Below the pieces are notes generated by a model that saw only the letters and a list, made by a program, of their open reading frames with translations, was not told the origin of the DNA and ran no database searches. Positions 27,236 through 36,411 of a DNA stretch of 64,000 bases are shown here, piece after piece. This stretch comes from Glaciimonas sp. CA11.2. Lineage in GTDB: Bacteria; Pseudomonadota; Gammaproteobacteria; Burkholderiales; Burkholderiaceae_D. Numbering within the stretch: position 1 is the first letter of the stretch; every line of letters starts with the position of its first letter. The position numbers and the translations under genes were made by a program. Location: the NCBI RefSeq assembly GCF_034314045.1, contig NZ_JAVIWL010000001.1:4402001-4466000 (forward strand). Direction: 5' to 3'.

Positions 27236-28924
27236 TCAGCCAGCAGCGCAATGAAAAGGATCGCCATCCGCACCAGCAACACCACGCCCAGCCCGATTAG
27301 CCCATACGATGTGCTCAAATGCCGTCCGGGCTTGGGAATGGACAGTCTGCTCAAATTCGTTGCTCTGCTCGTCGTCCAGTTTAAACACGCTGACTACTTG
27401 CGCCAGATTGCCCGCCTGGTCTTGCAGCGATTCGGCCTCAGCCGCCGCTTTTTCTACCAATGCTGCATTGCGCTGCGTCACTGTGTCCATCTCAGCGATG
27501 GCTTGGTTGATCTGTCCGATTCCGACTTCCTGATCCCGGGTGGCGACATCAATCTCTGCCATCACCTCGGACACGCGCTGAACGCTGGCCACGATTTCGT
27601 CCATGGTGGCGCCGGCCTGATTGACCAGCTTGCTGCCCGCCTCCACCCTTCCTACCGAATCCTCGATCAGGGACTTGATTTCCTTTGCAGCGATGGTGGA
27701 ACGCTGGGCGAGAATACGCACCTCGGCAGCGACGACGGCAAATCCGCGACCATGATCACCGGCACGCGCCGCTTCCACGGCAGCATTCAGCGCCAAGATA
27801 TTTGTTTGGAATGCGATTGCTTCGATAACGCCGGTGATGTCGCCAATCTTCCTGGCCGACTCATTAATCGACGCCATCGTCACAACCGTTTGCGATACCA
27901 CTTGGCCACCCTTGACCGCAACATCCGAAGCAAACGCAGCCAGGCGATTGGCCTGCCGTGCGTGATTGCCGTTTTGCTTGACGGTGGAAGTCAGTTCCTC
28001 CATGGAGGCTGCAGTTTGTTCCAGTGCACTGGCCTGCCGCTCGGTACGGGATGACAGATCACGATTGCCGACGGCGATTTCCCGTGACGCGACATCAATG
28101 GCCTCCGCGCCCGCCCGCACTTTGGCGACCTTACCAGCGAGCACTTGATTCATCTCGCGTAGCGCGGACAACAGCTGCCCGATTTCATCCTTGCGATCAA
28201 CATCAATGGTTGCACGCAAATCGCCTTGCGCCACTTTTGTCGCGAGCTGAACCGCTTGCTTGAGCGGCTCCACAATACTGCGGGTCAGCAGCCAAGCCAG
28301 CAATACACCCGAGGCAAGTGCCAGAGCGCCCAGCCCGGCCAGCAATGCGCGATTGATCTGGAATTGGCGAGCCGATTCCAGGGCCAGCGATTCCGCCTGC
28401 TTTTTCTGATGCGCGACAAGTGCATGAACCGCGTCGATATAAGCCTTAAAGGTAGATGCCATTTTCGAATCAACCAATTGCTCTACCTCCATCGTCCTGC
28501 CCCCCGCTTTCAATTTAAATACTTCGTCGCGCACAAGCTGGTACGTTTTGCGTTGCTTACCCATCGATGCCAACAATGCCTGCTCTGGCGCATCATGCGG
28601 TACCGCTCGCAGCTTGTACTCAACATCGGCGACCAATTTCTCGCCCATGGTCGTGCGATTTTGAAAGTATTCAGCAACTTCGAGGCTATCACTTTTGGCA
28701 ATCAGCACCGCCCGCTCGCCATTGAGCTGAACGGCAGCGAGCAAGTCAGCCGCCAGTTGCTGTTTGGCCAGCTTGTCGTGCACGAGGTATTCAGTCATGT
28801 CGTTGGCCGACTGCAAACGCCAAAGCGCAATCGTCGTCATCGACGCCATCACCGCCAACACAAGTACAAAAGAGAAAATGACCCGAGAGCCGGTAGACAG
28901 GTTGGAAAATTTGGGAAATCTCAT
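27236..28924 (-). CDS. Methyl-accepting chemotaxis protein
   Basis: 562 residues from [18 protein letters not shown] (a longer reading begins at 28984; neither start has a strong ribosome site). Transmembrane helix 1 about 14-35, periplasmic four-helix-bundle sensor about 36-190 without an obvious small-molecule motif, transmembrane helix 2 about 193-216, HAMP domain about 215-268, then the cytoplasmic signalling hairpin with the highly conserved tip around [33 protein letters not shown]-type sequence (here starting [12 protein letters not shown]) and [16 protein letters not shown]. Signals to CheA/CheW. No CheR/CheB docking pentapeptide is apparent at the C-terminus. Ligand unknown. Confidence 0.93.
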   Translation of the reverse strand: [562 protein letters not shown]

Positions 28925-29470
28925 TTTGTAGGGGGCTTTGCGTGAAATGCCGAAAGAAATAACTCGGGCAGTATATAAAGCCATTGTTACCGCACTATTA
29001 CCTATTGCAGACTTACGGAAAAATATTTCCTAGGCGGCAAAAAAAGCTAGCTACAAAACGTATGTTAAATCAGTACATTGTCGCGCATGACATCGAAGTC
29101 CCCGACCCGACTGAATTACTGCCAGGACCTGCCGGTAAGCCAGCTCAAACATACTATCGCGGACTACACGGACCACACGCGTAAAGATCCAGCGTCTTTT
29201 GAGATCGCCAAAGACAGCTGGACGCGTCCAACTTATCTGCCTTTAGAGTCGGCAGATATACAGGAAGGCCGCGGCGCGTGGTTGCGATACAAGAAGCAGT
29301 GAAGTCCTGAAATAGCGCGCTTGAAGTAGCGGTTCCTTCCGCTCAGAAAACCAATTAATTTCGAACTGAAATCAATGGTTCATGCGGGGTGAATGGGATA
29401 ACTTACCTGCTTGGTAATCACAACTGCGACATCTTTTGAGATATCGCAGTTGTCTTGATGTCAAACATTC
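28925..29470. other. 546-bp gap; small ORFs without support and a strong hairpin at the right end
   Basis: Two overlapping forward frames (28984-29184 and 29078-29302) look mildly protein-like (DYTDHTRKDPASFEIAKDSW) and could be one frameshifted small gene, but lack a ribosome site or recognised family. The strong hairpin at 29421-29454 is listed separately. Confidence 0.4.
29421..29454 (-). terminator. Strong hairpin after the patatin gene
   Basis: Fourteen-base arms ACAACTGCGACATC and GATATCGCAGTTGT pair with one mismatch around a six-base loop. It lies 17 bp beyond the patatin stop codon. No long T-run follows on the minus strand, so it is either a weak intrinsic terminator or an mRNA 3'-end stabiliser. 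Confidence 0.55.
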
Positions 29471-30334
29471 TTATTGATGAGAATGTGGAATCAACGCACT
29501 CGGTATCTCGCGACTATCCAGTCCGCCAGATGCCAGCCAAAGCCGCGTTGCATTGGCCGCCCTATCGATCAATGCGCCTGACTGGCTGTAATCATAAGGT
29601 GACACGTCTAGTGGGCATAGCGGAGCGACCACTGCGATGGCTGCGTGCGATGACCAACGCTCCAAATCGACCAACAGTTGCCGCGCGACAAGCAGGTTGA
29701 GGGCACGCATGGCGTGCTCAAGCGCTCCTCTGGGCGGACGCCGTTCGGCACAGGTAAAGCCGGTGGATAACACAATCACGCGGGTCGCGCCCAAGCGAAT
29801 CGCGGTAGAAATAGGTGTATTGTTAGCAACACCGCCGTCAATTAGTAACTGTCCCGCCACCAATACAGGTGGGAATACGCCCGGGATAGCTGTACTTGCC
29901 AATACCGCATCGACCACAGAGCCGGAGGAAAGTACAACCTCGCTACCGGTCGTCATATCGGTGGTCACCACATAGACCGGCAAACCGCTATTCTCAAGAC
30001 GTGTTTCACCGAATTGAAGATGCAAAAACGCGCGCAGTTTTGCAGAACTGATCAGATGCGACCCTTTTGTGCCGAATATACCTAATGCGCCAAGTATTGA
30101 GAGAATCGACCACGGCATAATATGCTCTCGACGCGTACCGCGCCACAACAACTCCAGCGCCAGCGCCCCAGCCATATGTGGCTGAAAAGCAAAAAAAACG
30201 CTATTAATCGCACCCGCCGAAGCACCTACCAACAAATCCGGAGCGACGCCTGAAGCGATCAGTTCGCGCAGCATGCCTGCCTCGATAGCACCGAGACTTC
30301 CTCCACCGGCGAATACAAATGCGGTCTTTTCCAT
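29471..30334 (-). CDS. Patatin-like phospholipase
   Basis: 287 residues with the full patatin catalytic set: oxyanion-hole AGGGSLGAIEAGM (about 9-21), nucleophile serine in GASAG (about 37-41), and the aspartate of the dyad in DGGVANNTP (about 168). Hydrolyses acyl esters of lipids; no signal peptide, so probably cytoplasmic or membrane-peripheral. TTPISTAIRLGATRVIVLST-type C-terminal strand is family typical. Single gene followed by a strong hairpin. Confidence 0.9.
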   Translation of the reverse strand: MEKTAFVFAGGGSLGAIEAGMLRELIASGVAPDLLVGASAGAINSVFFAFQPHMAGALALELLWRGTRREHIMPWSILSILGALGIFGTKGSHLISSAKLRAFLHLQFGETRLENSGLPVYVVTTDMTTGSEVVLSSGSVVDAVLASTAIPGVFPPVLVAGQLLIDGGVANNTPISTAIRLGATRVIVLSTGFTCAERRPPRGALEHAMRALNLLVARQLLVDLERWSSHAAIAVVAPLCPLDVSPYDYSQSGALIDRAANATRLWLASGGLDSREIPSALIPHSHQ

Positions 30335-30844
30335 CGCAGCAACCTTCGCGTCTTTATGTTGAGCGAGCCAGTCATTAAATCTGCAAATTGGTGGAAAACT
30401 TCGCTAGAACATATTAATGATCCTAGCATTCACCACAGCGTACCCTAGCCTTTGATCGAAGTAAATCTGCAAACAAAACAGCATAGAAAAATCAATGGAC
30501 TATCGTAATGGCCTTCTTACAGCAGAAATACGGAGCATTTTCTTTTGTTTCAATTTAAATTCAGGCCGGGTCTCAATTTCATGGTGTTAAAGAGCCTTCA
30601 CGGCGCTTCGAACCGACACTGTAAAACCACTCGGCAAGATACCGGTAGTTGTCGTCGTCCCTGAGGGACAAGTGTTCTATGTTTCATATGGTAACTTTTC
30701 AGTAACAAAGTTCAGGTCTCACATGGCCAGCATTTTATGTGACATTAATGTGAAGTTGCCCTTTAATGGCCACTCCTGCATGGCAAGCCCAAAATAGGAT
30801 ATCGTAGCGCCTCATTTAACAAAGTATCATCGAAGGAGTTGCAA
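30335..30844. other. 510-bp gap containing repeat copy 2 and upstream region of gntP
   Basis: Holds the second copy of the dispersed repeat and, at 30719-30742, an inverted repeat TCACAT-N12-ATGTGA followed by another ATGTGA-like half site (TTAATGTGAAG), a plausible operator for the permease gene. No gene is supported. Confidence 0.5.
30589..30682 (-). repeat. Dispersed repeat, copy 2
   Basis: Near-identical to about 26305-26401. The minus-strand frame continues the same peptide (EHLSLRDDDNYRYLAEWFYS) but starts after an in-frame TGA, so this copy cannot be a complete gene. Differences between copies fall mainly at synonymous or conservative positions, suggesting it was once coding. Confidence 0.55.
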
Positions 30845-32215
30845 TTGGATCTGTCGCACGCAGTGTGGATCGCTCACGATACCCGCCTTATCATCTGTTG
30901 CGTTGTGGCGATAGGTGCCATTATCCTGCTCATCAGCGCGACCAAATTACCGCCTTTTTTGTCGATCCTTGTCGGCACTTTTATTGCTGGACTTGGGGCG
31001 GGCTTGCCGCCTGAAATGGTAGCCAAAGCGTTTAGCAAAGGCGCAGGTGGCATTTTGGGTGAGGCCGGCATTATCATTGGGCTTGGCGCCATGCTTGGTG
31101 CTTTGATGGCTGTTTCGGGTGCTGCGGATCGCATCGCTACGACGCTGTTAAGCAAGGCCAGCGGGCGCGCCCTTCCCTGGGTTATGGCGGCGGTTGCCAT
31201 GGTTATCGGTCTGCCGTTATTTTTTGAGGTTGGCCTTGTGATGATGGTGCCGATCATTTTTGTAATTGCGCGCCGCTCCGGTCAACCATTGCTGAAAATT
31301 GCTATCCCGGCATTAGCCGGTATGACGACGCTGCATGCACTCATGCCGCCACACCCCGGTCCACTTATTGCCGTTAGCGCTCTGCATGCCGATCTCGGTC
31401 TGACGATGATGCTGGGGTTTATTATTGCTGTGCCTGCGGTGATTTTGGCTGGGCCGCTGTATGGAATCTGGCTATCGCGCCGTATGCCGATTGAACTGCC
31501 TGCTACCGTAGGGGCCGTGTACAGCGCAAAAGAAACGCAAAACAAGCAACCAAGTTTTGCGCTGTCACTGCTGATCATTTTGTTACCTGTGATTCTGATG
31601 CTTGGAAGTACGCTGGCAAAAGTGGCGATGGCACCGGAAAGCCAACTGGCTTTGCTGCTGAAGTTTTTGGGTGAACCGCTGGTCGCGCTTGGACTGGCCG
31701 TATTGGCGGCGGTGATATTTCTTGGATGGGGAAGCGGCTTGCCGCGTGAGCGCGTCGGTGACTTGTTACGTAAGAGTCTTGCGCCGATTGCCGTGCTGTT
31801 GCTGACCATCGGCGCTGGTGGTGGACTTAAACAAACCTTGCTGGATGCGGGCATGAGCACGACGATCAGCAAAGCGGCTGAGGTCGCGCATCTGCCTTAT
31901 ATTCTTCTCGCATGGCTGATTGCCGTGGCACTGCGGCAGGCGACTGGCTCTGCAACTGTGGCGACCACCACCACCGCCGGTATTTTAGCCCCGCTGGCCA
32001 TGGGCATGTCGGCGACGGAAGGTTCTTTGATCGCGCTTTCTATTGGTGCTGGTTCGGTATTTTTCTGCCACGTTAATGATGCCGGATTCTGGATGGTGAA
32101 AGAATTTTTTGGCCTGGAACTCAAGCAGACACTGTGGGTCTGGTCGGTGTTGCAGACTATTGTGTCGGTAGTTGGATTAGCTGGAACACTATTGCTTTGG
32201 CAGCTTTTGCATTGA
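30845..32215 (+). CDS. GntP-family gluconate/hydroxy-acid:H+ symporter
   Basis: 456 residues, about twelve membrane segments. The chosen TTG at 30845 has AAGGAG six bases upstream; the alternative TTG at 30839 directly abuts that site. GntP hallmarks: LPPFLSILVGTFIAGLGAG, GGILGEAGIIIGLGAMLGALM, ALMPPHPGPL, RQATGSATVATTTTAGI and HVNDAGFWMVKEFFGL. Imports gluconate or a related sugar acid or hydroxy acid; exact substrate not visible. It is transcribed towards the convergent IclR gene and is not obviously part of the pca operon. Confidence 0.92.
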   Translation: MDLSHAVWIAHDTRLIICCVVAIGAIILLISATKLPPFLSILVGTFIAGLGAGLPPEMVAKAFSKGAGGILGEAGIIIGLGAMLGALMAVSGAADRIATTLLSKASGRALPWVMAAVAMVIGLPLFFEVGLVMMVPIIFVIARRSGQPLLKIAIPALAGMTTLHALMPPHPGPLIAVSALHADLGLTMMLGFIIAVPAVILAGPLYGIWLSRRMPIELPATVGAVYSAKETQNKQPSFALSLLIILLPVILMLGSTLAKVAMAPESQLALLLKFLGEPLVALGLAVLAAVIFLGWGSGLPRERVGDLLRKSLAPIAVLLLTIGAGGGLKQTLLDAGMSTTISKAAEVAHLPYILLAWLIAVALRQATGSATVATTTTAGILAPLAMGMSATEGSLIALSIGAGSVFFCHVNDAGFWMVKEFFGLELKQTLWVWSVLQTIVSVVGLAGTLLLWQLLH

Positions 32216-32403
32216 GTATTGCTACAGCGCTGAACCTGGCGCTGATTCATTACATTGGCTCGGCATCGCGAAGGTGGTTCTTTCGAGAAATACTGAAGAG
32301 TTAGCCGAATTCATGTATCTAAAATATCCACCCAAATAACCACCCAAATCCCCGATCAGCAACGTTGATTGGGGATCTAAAAAGATCCAATGCTGCCACG
32401 CTC
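32216..32403. terminator. Imperfect palindrome between convergent gntP and pcaR genes
   Basis: Positions 32348-32376 form a 29-base near-palindrome, arms ATCCCCGATCAGC and GTTGATTGGGGAT around AACGTT-type centre (two G-T wobbles). Lying between convergent genes it is a likely bidirectional terminator or transcript end; the T-run is poor on both strands. Confidence 0.5.
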
Positions 32404-33246
32404 TTACGATTGTGCACGCACTAGCAGATTGATTTTGGCCGCCGCCGCCATCAATGCGGGAAGGCAGTTCTCTAATAACTGGGTCGGGCTTGGATTGTTT
32501 GCCTGTCCACTGATATTAATCGCAGCCACGACGCGACCGTTACGATCAACAATCGGTGCCGCCATTGACACCAGGCCGGGCTCCAATTCCTCCCTGACCA
32601 GACTCCATCCCTGAATGCGAACCTGCTCGATCGTCTCCTCCAGACGCTTTGGTTCGATAATGGTGTTTGGGGTATGCTGGGCCAGTATCATTCTGTGCAA
32701 GCGATCACGCAATGTCGCTGGTGGCAAGCCAGCCAATAAGACCCGCCCCAACGACGTGCAGTAAGCTGGCAACCGACTGCCAACGCCAAGGTGAATCGAC
32801 ATGATTTTGTGGGCAGGTACTCGCAAAATATAGACAATTTCGTCGCCATCCAACACGGCGGCTGAACAGGATTGTCGCAGGCTTTCTACGAGGTCTTCCA
32901 TCACCGGTTGGGCCTGCGTCCATACCGGTAATGATGATAAATAAGCAAACCCGAGTTCTAATACTTTAGGTGTTAAACGGAACAAGCGCCCTTCTGCGGC
33001 GACGTAACCGAGATGCAATAAAGTCAGCAAAATTCGACGCGCTCCCGCACGCGTCAGGTCAGCGCGTTCGGCGACTTCCGTTAGCGTTTGAGAAGGCGCA
33101 TCTGCGCCAAAACTTCGTAACACAGACAGGCCACGGGCAAATGACTGCACATAACTATCGCCGGGCTTTGGAATGGCAGACGACGGATGATGGGAGTCCG
33201 GTAACTCTGGTTCTTCTTGAAGAGGGAATGGCACACTATCCGACAT
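32404..33246 (-). CDS. IclR-family regulator, PcaR/PobR-type
   Basis: 280 residues: N-terminal winged helix (YVQSFARGLSVLRSFGADAPSQTLTEVAERADLTRAGARRILLTLLHLGYV, about 32-82) and C-terminal IclR effector domain (LHLGVGSRLPAYCTSLGRVLLAGLP; EELEPGLVSMAAPIVDRNGRVVAAINISG). FARGLSVLRSFG and the TRAGARRILLTL helix are characteristic of the PcaR/PobR/PcaU branch that responds to beta-ketoadipate or aromatic acids. Divergent from pcaI; the 238-bp gap carries GTTC/GAAC repeats. Probable activator of pcaIJF. Confidence 0.85.
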   Translation of the reverse strand: MSDSVPFPLQEEPELPDSHHPSSAIPKPGDSYVQSFARGLSVLRSFGADAPSQTLTEVAERADLTRAGARRILLTLLHLGYVAAEGRLFRLTPKVLELGFAYLSSLPVWTQAQPVMEDLVESLRQSCSAAVLDGDEIVYILRVPAHKIMSIHLGVGSRLPAYCTSLGRVLLAGLPPATLRDRLHRMILAQHTPNTIIEPKRLEETIEQVRIQGWSLVREELEPGLVSMAAPIVDRNGRVVAAINISGQANNPSPTQLLENCLPALMAAAAKINLLVRAQS

Positions 33247-33404
33247 GTTTATGCTCTTTCAAATTTCTTAATAACAATTGGATAACTTCTACCCGCTTCC
33301 CAAACGCTGAAAGTGTAAATGGATGGCGCCGAATTAATTAACAAAAAACAATTAAATAATGCGCTAACAAATATTGACAACGCAGCGGTCCCTGTCTATT
33401 CTTA

Positions 33405-33475
33405 TCCCATAAGTTCTAAATGCGAATATTTGTTCATTATAAGAACTTTAAACGATATTTCAACCTAATGTTCGT
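33405..33475 (+). promoter_or_regulatory. Candidate PcaR-type operator upstream of pcaI
   Basis: An inverted repeat GTTCATTATAAGAAC (33432-33446, GTTC-N7-GAAC) is flanked by further half-sites AAGTTC (near 33412) and ATGTTC (near 33469). IclR activators of pca genes bind repeated short half-sites upstream of their target promoter. The proximity to both the regulator and pcaI fits; boundaries are approximate. Confidence 0.45.
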
Positions 33476-33484
33476 ATAAAAACC

Positions 33485-34183
33485 ATGATTAACAAAATAA
33501 TTCCTTCTGTGACAGAAGCGCTGGCAAATATTCATGATGGTGCAACGATCATGATCGGTGGCTTTGGCGGTGCTGGACAACCTGCCGAATTGATCGATGG
33601 TCTGATTGCGCACGGCGCAAAAGATTTAGTGATCGTCAATAACAATGCCGGTAACGGTGAAACTGGTTTGGCCGCCCTGCTCAAGGCTGGTCAGGTGCGC
33701 AAAATCATTTGCTCTTTCCCGCGACAAGCGGACTCGCATATCTTCGACGGTCTATATCGCTCCGGGAAGTTGGAGCTCGAACTTGTCCCGCAAGGTAATC
33801 TTGCCGAGCGCATTCGTGCTGCCGGTGCTGGTATCGGCGCGTTCTTTACACCAACCGGTTTTGGCACGCAATTGGCGGAGGGCAAAGAAACCCGGGAAAT
33901 CGACGGTCGCATGTATGTGCTGGAAAGCCCGATTCATGCCGATTTTGCGTTGATCAAAGCCGAATCTGGTGACCGTTGGGGCAATCTGACGTATCGCAAA
34001 ACAGCCCGTAATTTTGGCCCGATCATGGCAAGCGCAGCCAAGGTGACGATTGCATCGGTACATCAAATTGTCGATTTGGGCAGTCTTGATCCAGAAGCAG
34101 TCATCACGCCTGGCCTCTACGTGCAACGCATCGTTTTAGTGCCGCGTACCGCTACGGGACCGGCTGGTCTTAAAGCTGCATAG
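33485..34183 (+). CDS. pcaI: 3-oxoadipate CoA-transferase subunit A
   Basis: 232 residues of the CoA-transferase family I alpha subunit: DGATIMIGGFGGAGQPAELIDGL (CoA-binding glycine loop, about 17-39), NNNAGNGETGLAALLKAGQVRKIICSFPRQADS, GIGAFFTPTGFGTQLAEGKE and ADFALIKAESGDRWGNLTYRKTARNFGPIMA. With PcaJ it moves CoA from succinyl-CoA to 3-oxoadipate, the penultimate step of the beta-ketoadipate pathway. RQADS and RTATGPAGL endings are typical of PcaI rather than of acetoacetate transferases. First gene of pcaIJF, opposite the IclR gene. Confidence 0.93.
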   Translation: MINKIIPSVTEALANIHDGATIMIGGFGGAGQPAELIDGLIAHGAKDLVIVNNNAGNGETGLAALLKAGQVRKIICSFPRQADSHIFDGLYRSGKLELELVPQGNLAERIRAAGAGIGAFFTPTGFGTQLAEGKETREIDGRMYVLESPIHADFALIKAESGDRWGNLTYRKTARNFGPIMASAAKVTIASVHQIVDLGSLDPEAVITPGLYVQRIVLVPRTATGPAGLKAA

Positions 34184-34346
34184 TGGACATGTGATAAAGA
34201 CGCTGACGTATGCGAACGATTGGGCAACGCGGTCAACTTGGCGATTATGCCGTTAACCGCTTCCTGGTTGCAGATCAATATGCTTACCAAGCGCCATAAA
34301 TGATAAGAGTACAAGTCAGCCTTAGTACAAAATAAGCGAGAAAAAT

Positions 34347-34991
34347 ATGAGCAAGTGGACAAGAGAACAAATGGCGCGACGCGTTGCGCAGGATATCCCG
34401 GATGGCGCTGTGGTCAATCTTGGTATCGGATTGCCGACCATGGTGGCGAATCATTTGCCGAGTGATCGGGAAGTGATTCTGCATAGTGAAAATGGCGTGA
34501 TTGGCATGGGCCCTGCGCCCGCGGAGGGTGAAGAGGACTACGATCTTATCAATGCGGGTAAACAGCCTGTGACATTGTTGGCGGGCGGATGTTATTTTCA
34601 CCACGCCGATAGTTTTGCGATGATGCGGGGCGGCCATTTGGATGTCTGTGTATTGGGTGCGTTTCAGGTATCTGTCGGTGGTGATCTGGCAAATTGGCAT
34701 ACCGGCGCACCGGACGCCATTCCGGCAGTCGGCGGCGCGATGGATCTTGCGATTGGTGCAAAGAAAACTTACGTCATGATGGAACATATGACGAAATCAG
34801 GCGAAAGCAAACTGGTATCAGCTTGCACGTATCCGTTAACCGGCGTCGCTTGTGTCAGCCGCATCTACACCGATCTGGCCGTCATCGATCTGGATGCAGA
34901 TGGTGCCAAAGTGATCGAAATCGTTGAAGGAATGACGTTCGATGCATTGCAAAAGGTGACGGCTGTTCCACTGATTAACTTGGCTGGCTGA
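34347..34991 (+). CDS. pcaJ: 3-oxoadipate CoA-transferase subunit B
   Basis: 214 residues, beta subunit of the CoA-transferase. The catalytic glutamate is in HSENGVIGMGP (about 47-57); NLGIGLPTMVANHLP and GGHLDVCVLGAFQVSVGGDLANW are family signatures. The 163-bp gap after pcaI is unusually long for this pair and contains no other gene. Forms the heterotetramer with PcaI. Confidence 0.93.
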   Translation: MSKWTREQMARRVAQDIPDGAVVNLGIGLPTMVANHLPSDREVILHSENGVIGMGPAPAEGEEDYDLINAGKQPVTLLAGGCYFHHADSFAMMRGGHLDVCVLGAFQVSVGGDLANWHTGAPDAIPAVGGAMDLAIGAKKTYVMMEHMTKSGESKLVSACTYPLTGVACVSRIYTDLAVIDLDADGAKVIEIVEGMTFDALQKVTAVPLINLAG

Positions 34992-35082
34992 GTCATCGAA
35001 TAAAGCTAATCTGCATATCTGCTGTGCTTACCAAAGGTGGCACAGAGCTCAAAATAATAATCATTAATCAACGGAGAGTGTC

Positions 35083-36285
35083 ATGTCCCATGCTTTTATT
35101 TGCGATGCCCAACGCACGCCCTTTGGCCGTTACGGCGGTGCTTTGTCTGGTATCCGCGCTGATGATCTAGGCGCAATTCCTATCCGCGCCTTGATAGCCC
35201 GCAATCGGCAAGTTGACTGGCACGCCGTGGCTGATGTGATCTACGGTTGCGCCAATCAGGCTGGTGAAGACAACCGCAATGTTGCGCGCATGTCGGCATT
35301 GCTGGCTGGCTTGCCGGTTGATGTACCGGGCGCTACCATCAACCGTTTGTGCGGTTCAGGTATTGATGCTATCGGCACTGCAGCGCGTGCAATTAAGAGC
35401 GGTGAAGCGGGATTGATGATTGCCGGTGGCGTGGAAAGTATGAGTCGTGCGCCGTTTGTCATGGGCAAGGCTGAAAGCGGATTTTCCCGTGCTGCAAAGA
35501 TTGAGGATACGACGATCGGCTGGCGCTTTATCAATGCACTGATGAAAGCCCAATACGGCGTCGATACCATGCCAGAGACGGCTGAAAATGTGGCGGCGGA
35601 ATACGGTATCAGTCGCGCTGACCAGGACAAAATGGCCCTCTCAAGCCAGATGAAAGCAATCGCCGCGCAACAAGCAGGCGTTTTCGATAGTGAGATTGCA
35701 CCGGTGACGATCACGCCAAAAAAAGGCGAACCCATCGTCATTAGCAAGGATGAACATCCGCGTGCTACGTCACTTGAGGCATTGGCAAAACTCAAACCCA
35801 TCGTCAAGGCTGACGGTACAGTAACAGCGGGGAATGCATCCGGCGTGAACGACGGTGCGTGCGCCTTGCTGTTGGCTAATGAGACCGCAGCGTCACAGTA
35901 CGGATTAGTGCCTAAAGCGCGTATTGTTGGTATGGCGACCGCAGGCGTGACGCCACGGGTAATGGGTATTGGACCATTTCCTGCCACGTTAAAAGTATTG
36001 GAGTTGACCGGTCTGCGCCTGGATCAGTTTGATGTCATCGAACTCAACGAAGCGTTTGCAGCACAAGGGTTGGCCGTGCTCAGACAGTTGGGCTTGCAGG
36101 ATGACGACCCGCGTGTGAATCCAAACGGTGGCGCTATAGCACTCGGTCATCCATTGGGTGCGTCCGGCGCACGTCTGGTAATGACTGCGGTAAATCAGTT
36201 GCAACGTACTGGCGGACGATATGCACTGTGTACGATGTGTATCGGAGTCGGACAAGGGATTGCGATTGTGCTTGAGCGGGTATAA
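35083..36285 (+). CDS. pcaF: 3-oxoadipyl-CoA thiolase
   Basis: 400 residues, the usual length. Nucleophile cysteine in TINRLCGSGIDAIG (about 90), substrate-binding ALGHPLGASGARLV with its histidine (about 356), and second catalytic cysteine in CTMCIGVGQG (about 386). Start MSHAFICDAQRTPFGRYGGALS behind GGAGAG is typical. Cleaves 3-oxoadipyl-CoA to acetyl-CoA and succinyl-CoA, completing the beta-ketoadipate pathway with pcaIJ just upstream. Confidence 0.95.
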   Translation: MSHAFICDAQRTPFGRYGGALSGIRADDLGAIPIRALIARNRQVDWHAVADVIYGCANQAGEDNRNVARMSALLAGLPVDVPGATINRLCGSGIDAIGTAARAIKSGEAGLMIAGGVESMSRAPFVMGKAESGFSRAAKIEDTTIGWRFINALMKAQYGVDTMPETAENVAAEYGISRADQDKMALSSQMKAIAAQQAGVFDSEIAPVTITPKKGEPIVISKDEHPRATSLEALAKLKPIVKADGTVTAGNASGVNDGACALLLANETAASQYGLVPKARIVGMATAGVTPRVMGIGPFPATLKVLELTGLRLDQFDVIELNEAFAAQGLAVLRQLGLQDDDPRVNPNGGAIALGHPLGASGARLVMTAVNQLQRTGGRYALCTMCIGVGQGIAIVLERV

Positions 36286-36411
36286 TTTTTTCTGGTGTCG
36301 TTTTAAACTACTTTTGAAAGTAATTTAAAACAGGCTTTGGAACGCCTAAAAAGGTGCCAGATCGGCGTATGAGACACGTTCAAATCTTGATTGGTATATT
36401 AAGGAGGCGGT

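Noticed and set aside
29078..29302. 74-codon forward ORF
   Set aside because: TTG start without ribosome site and no recognised homology; left in the gap entry.
35256..35987. 243-codon reverse ORF antisense to pcaF
   Set aside because: pcaF is unambiguous on the plus strand; the reverse frame has no recognised domain.
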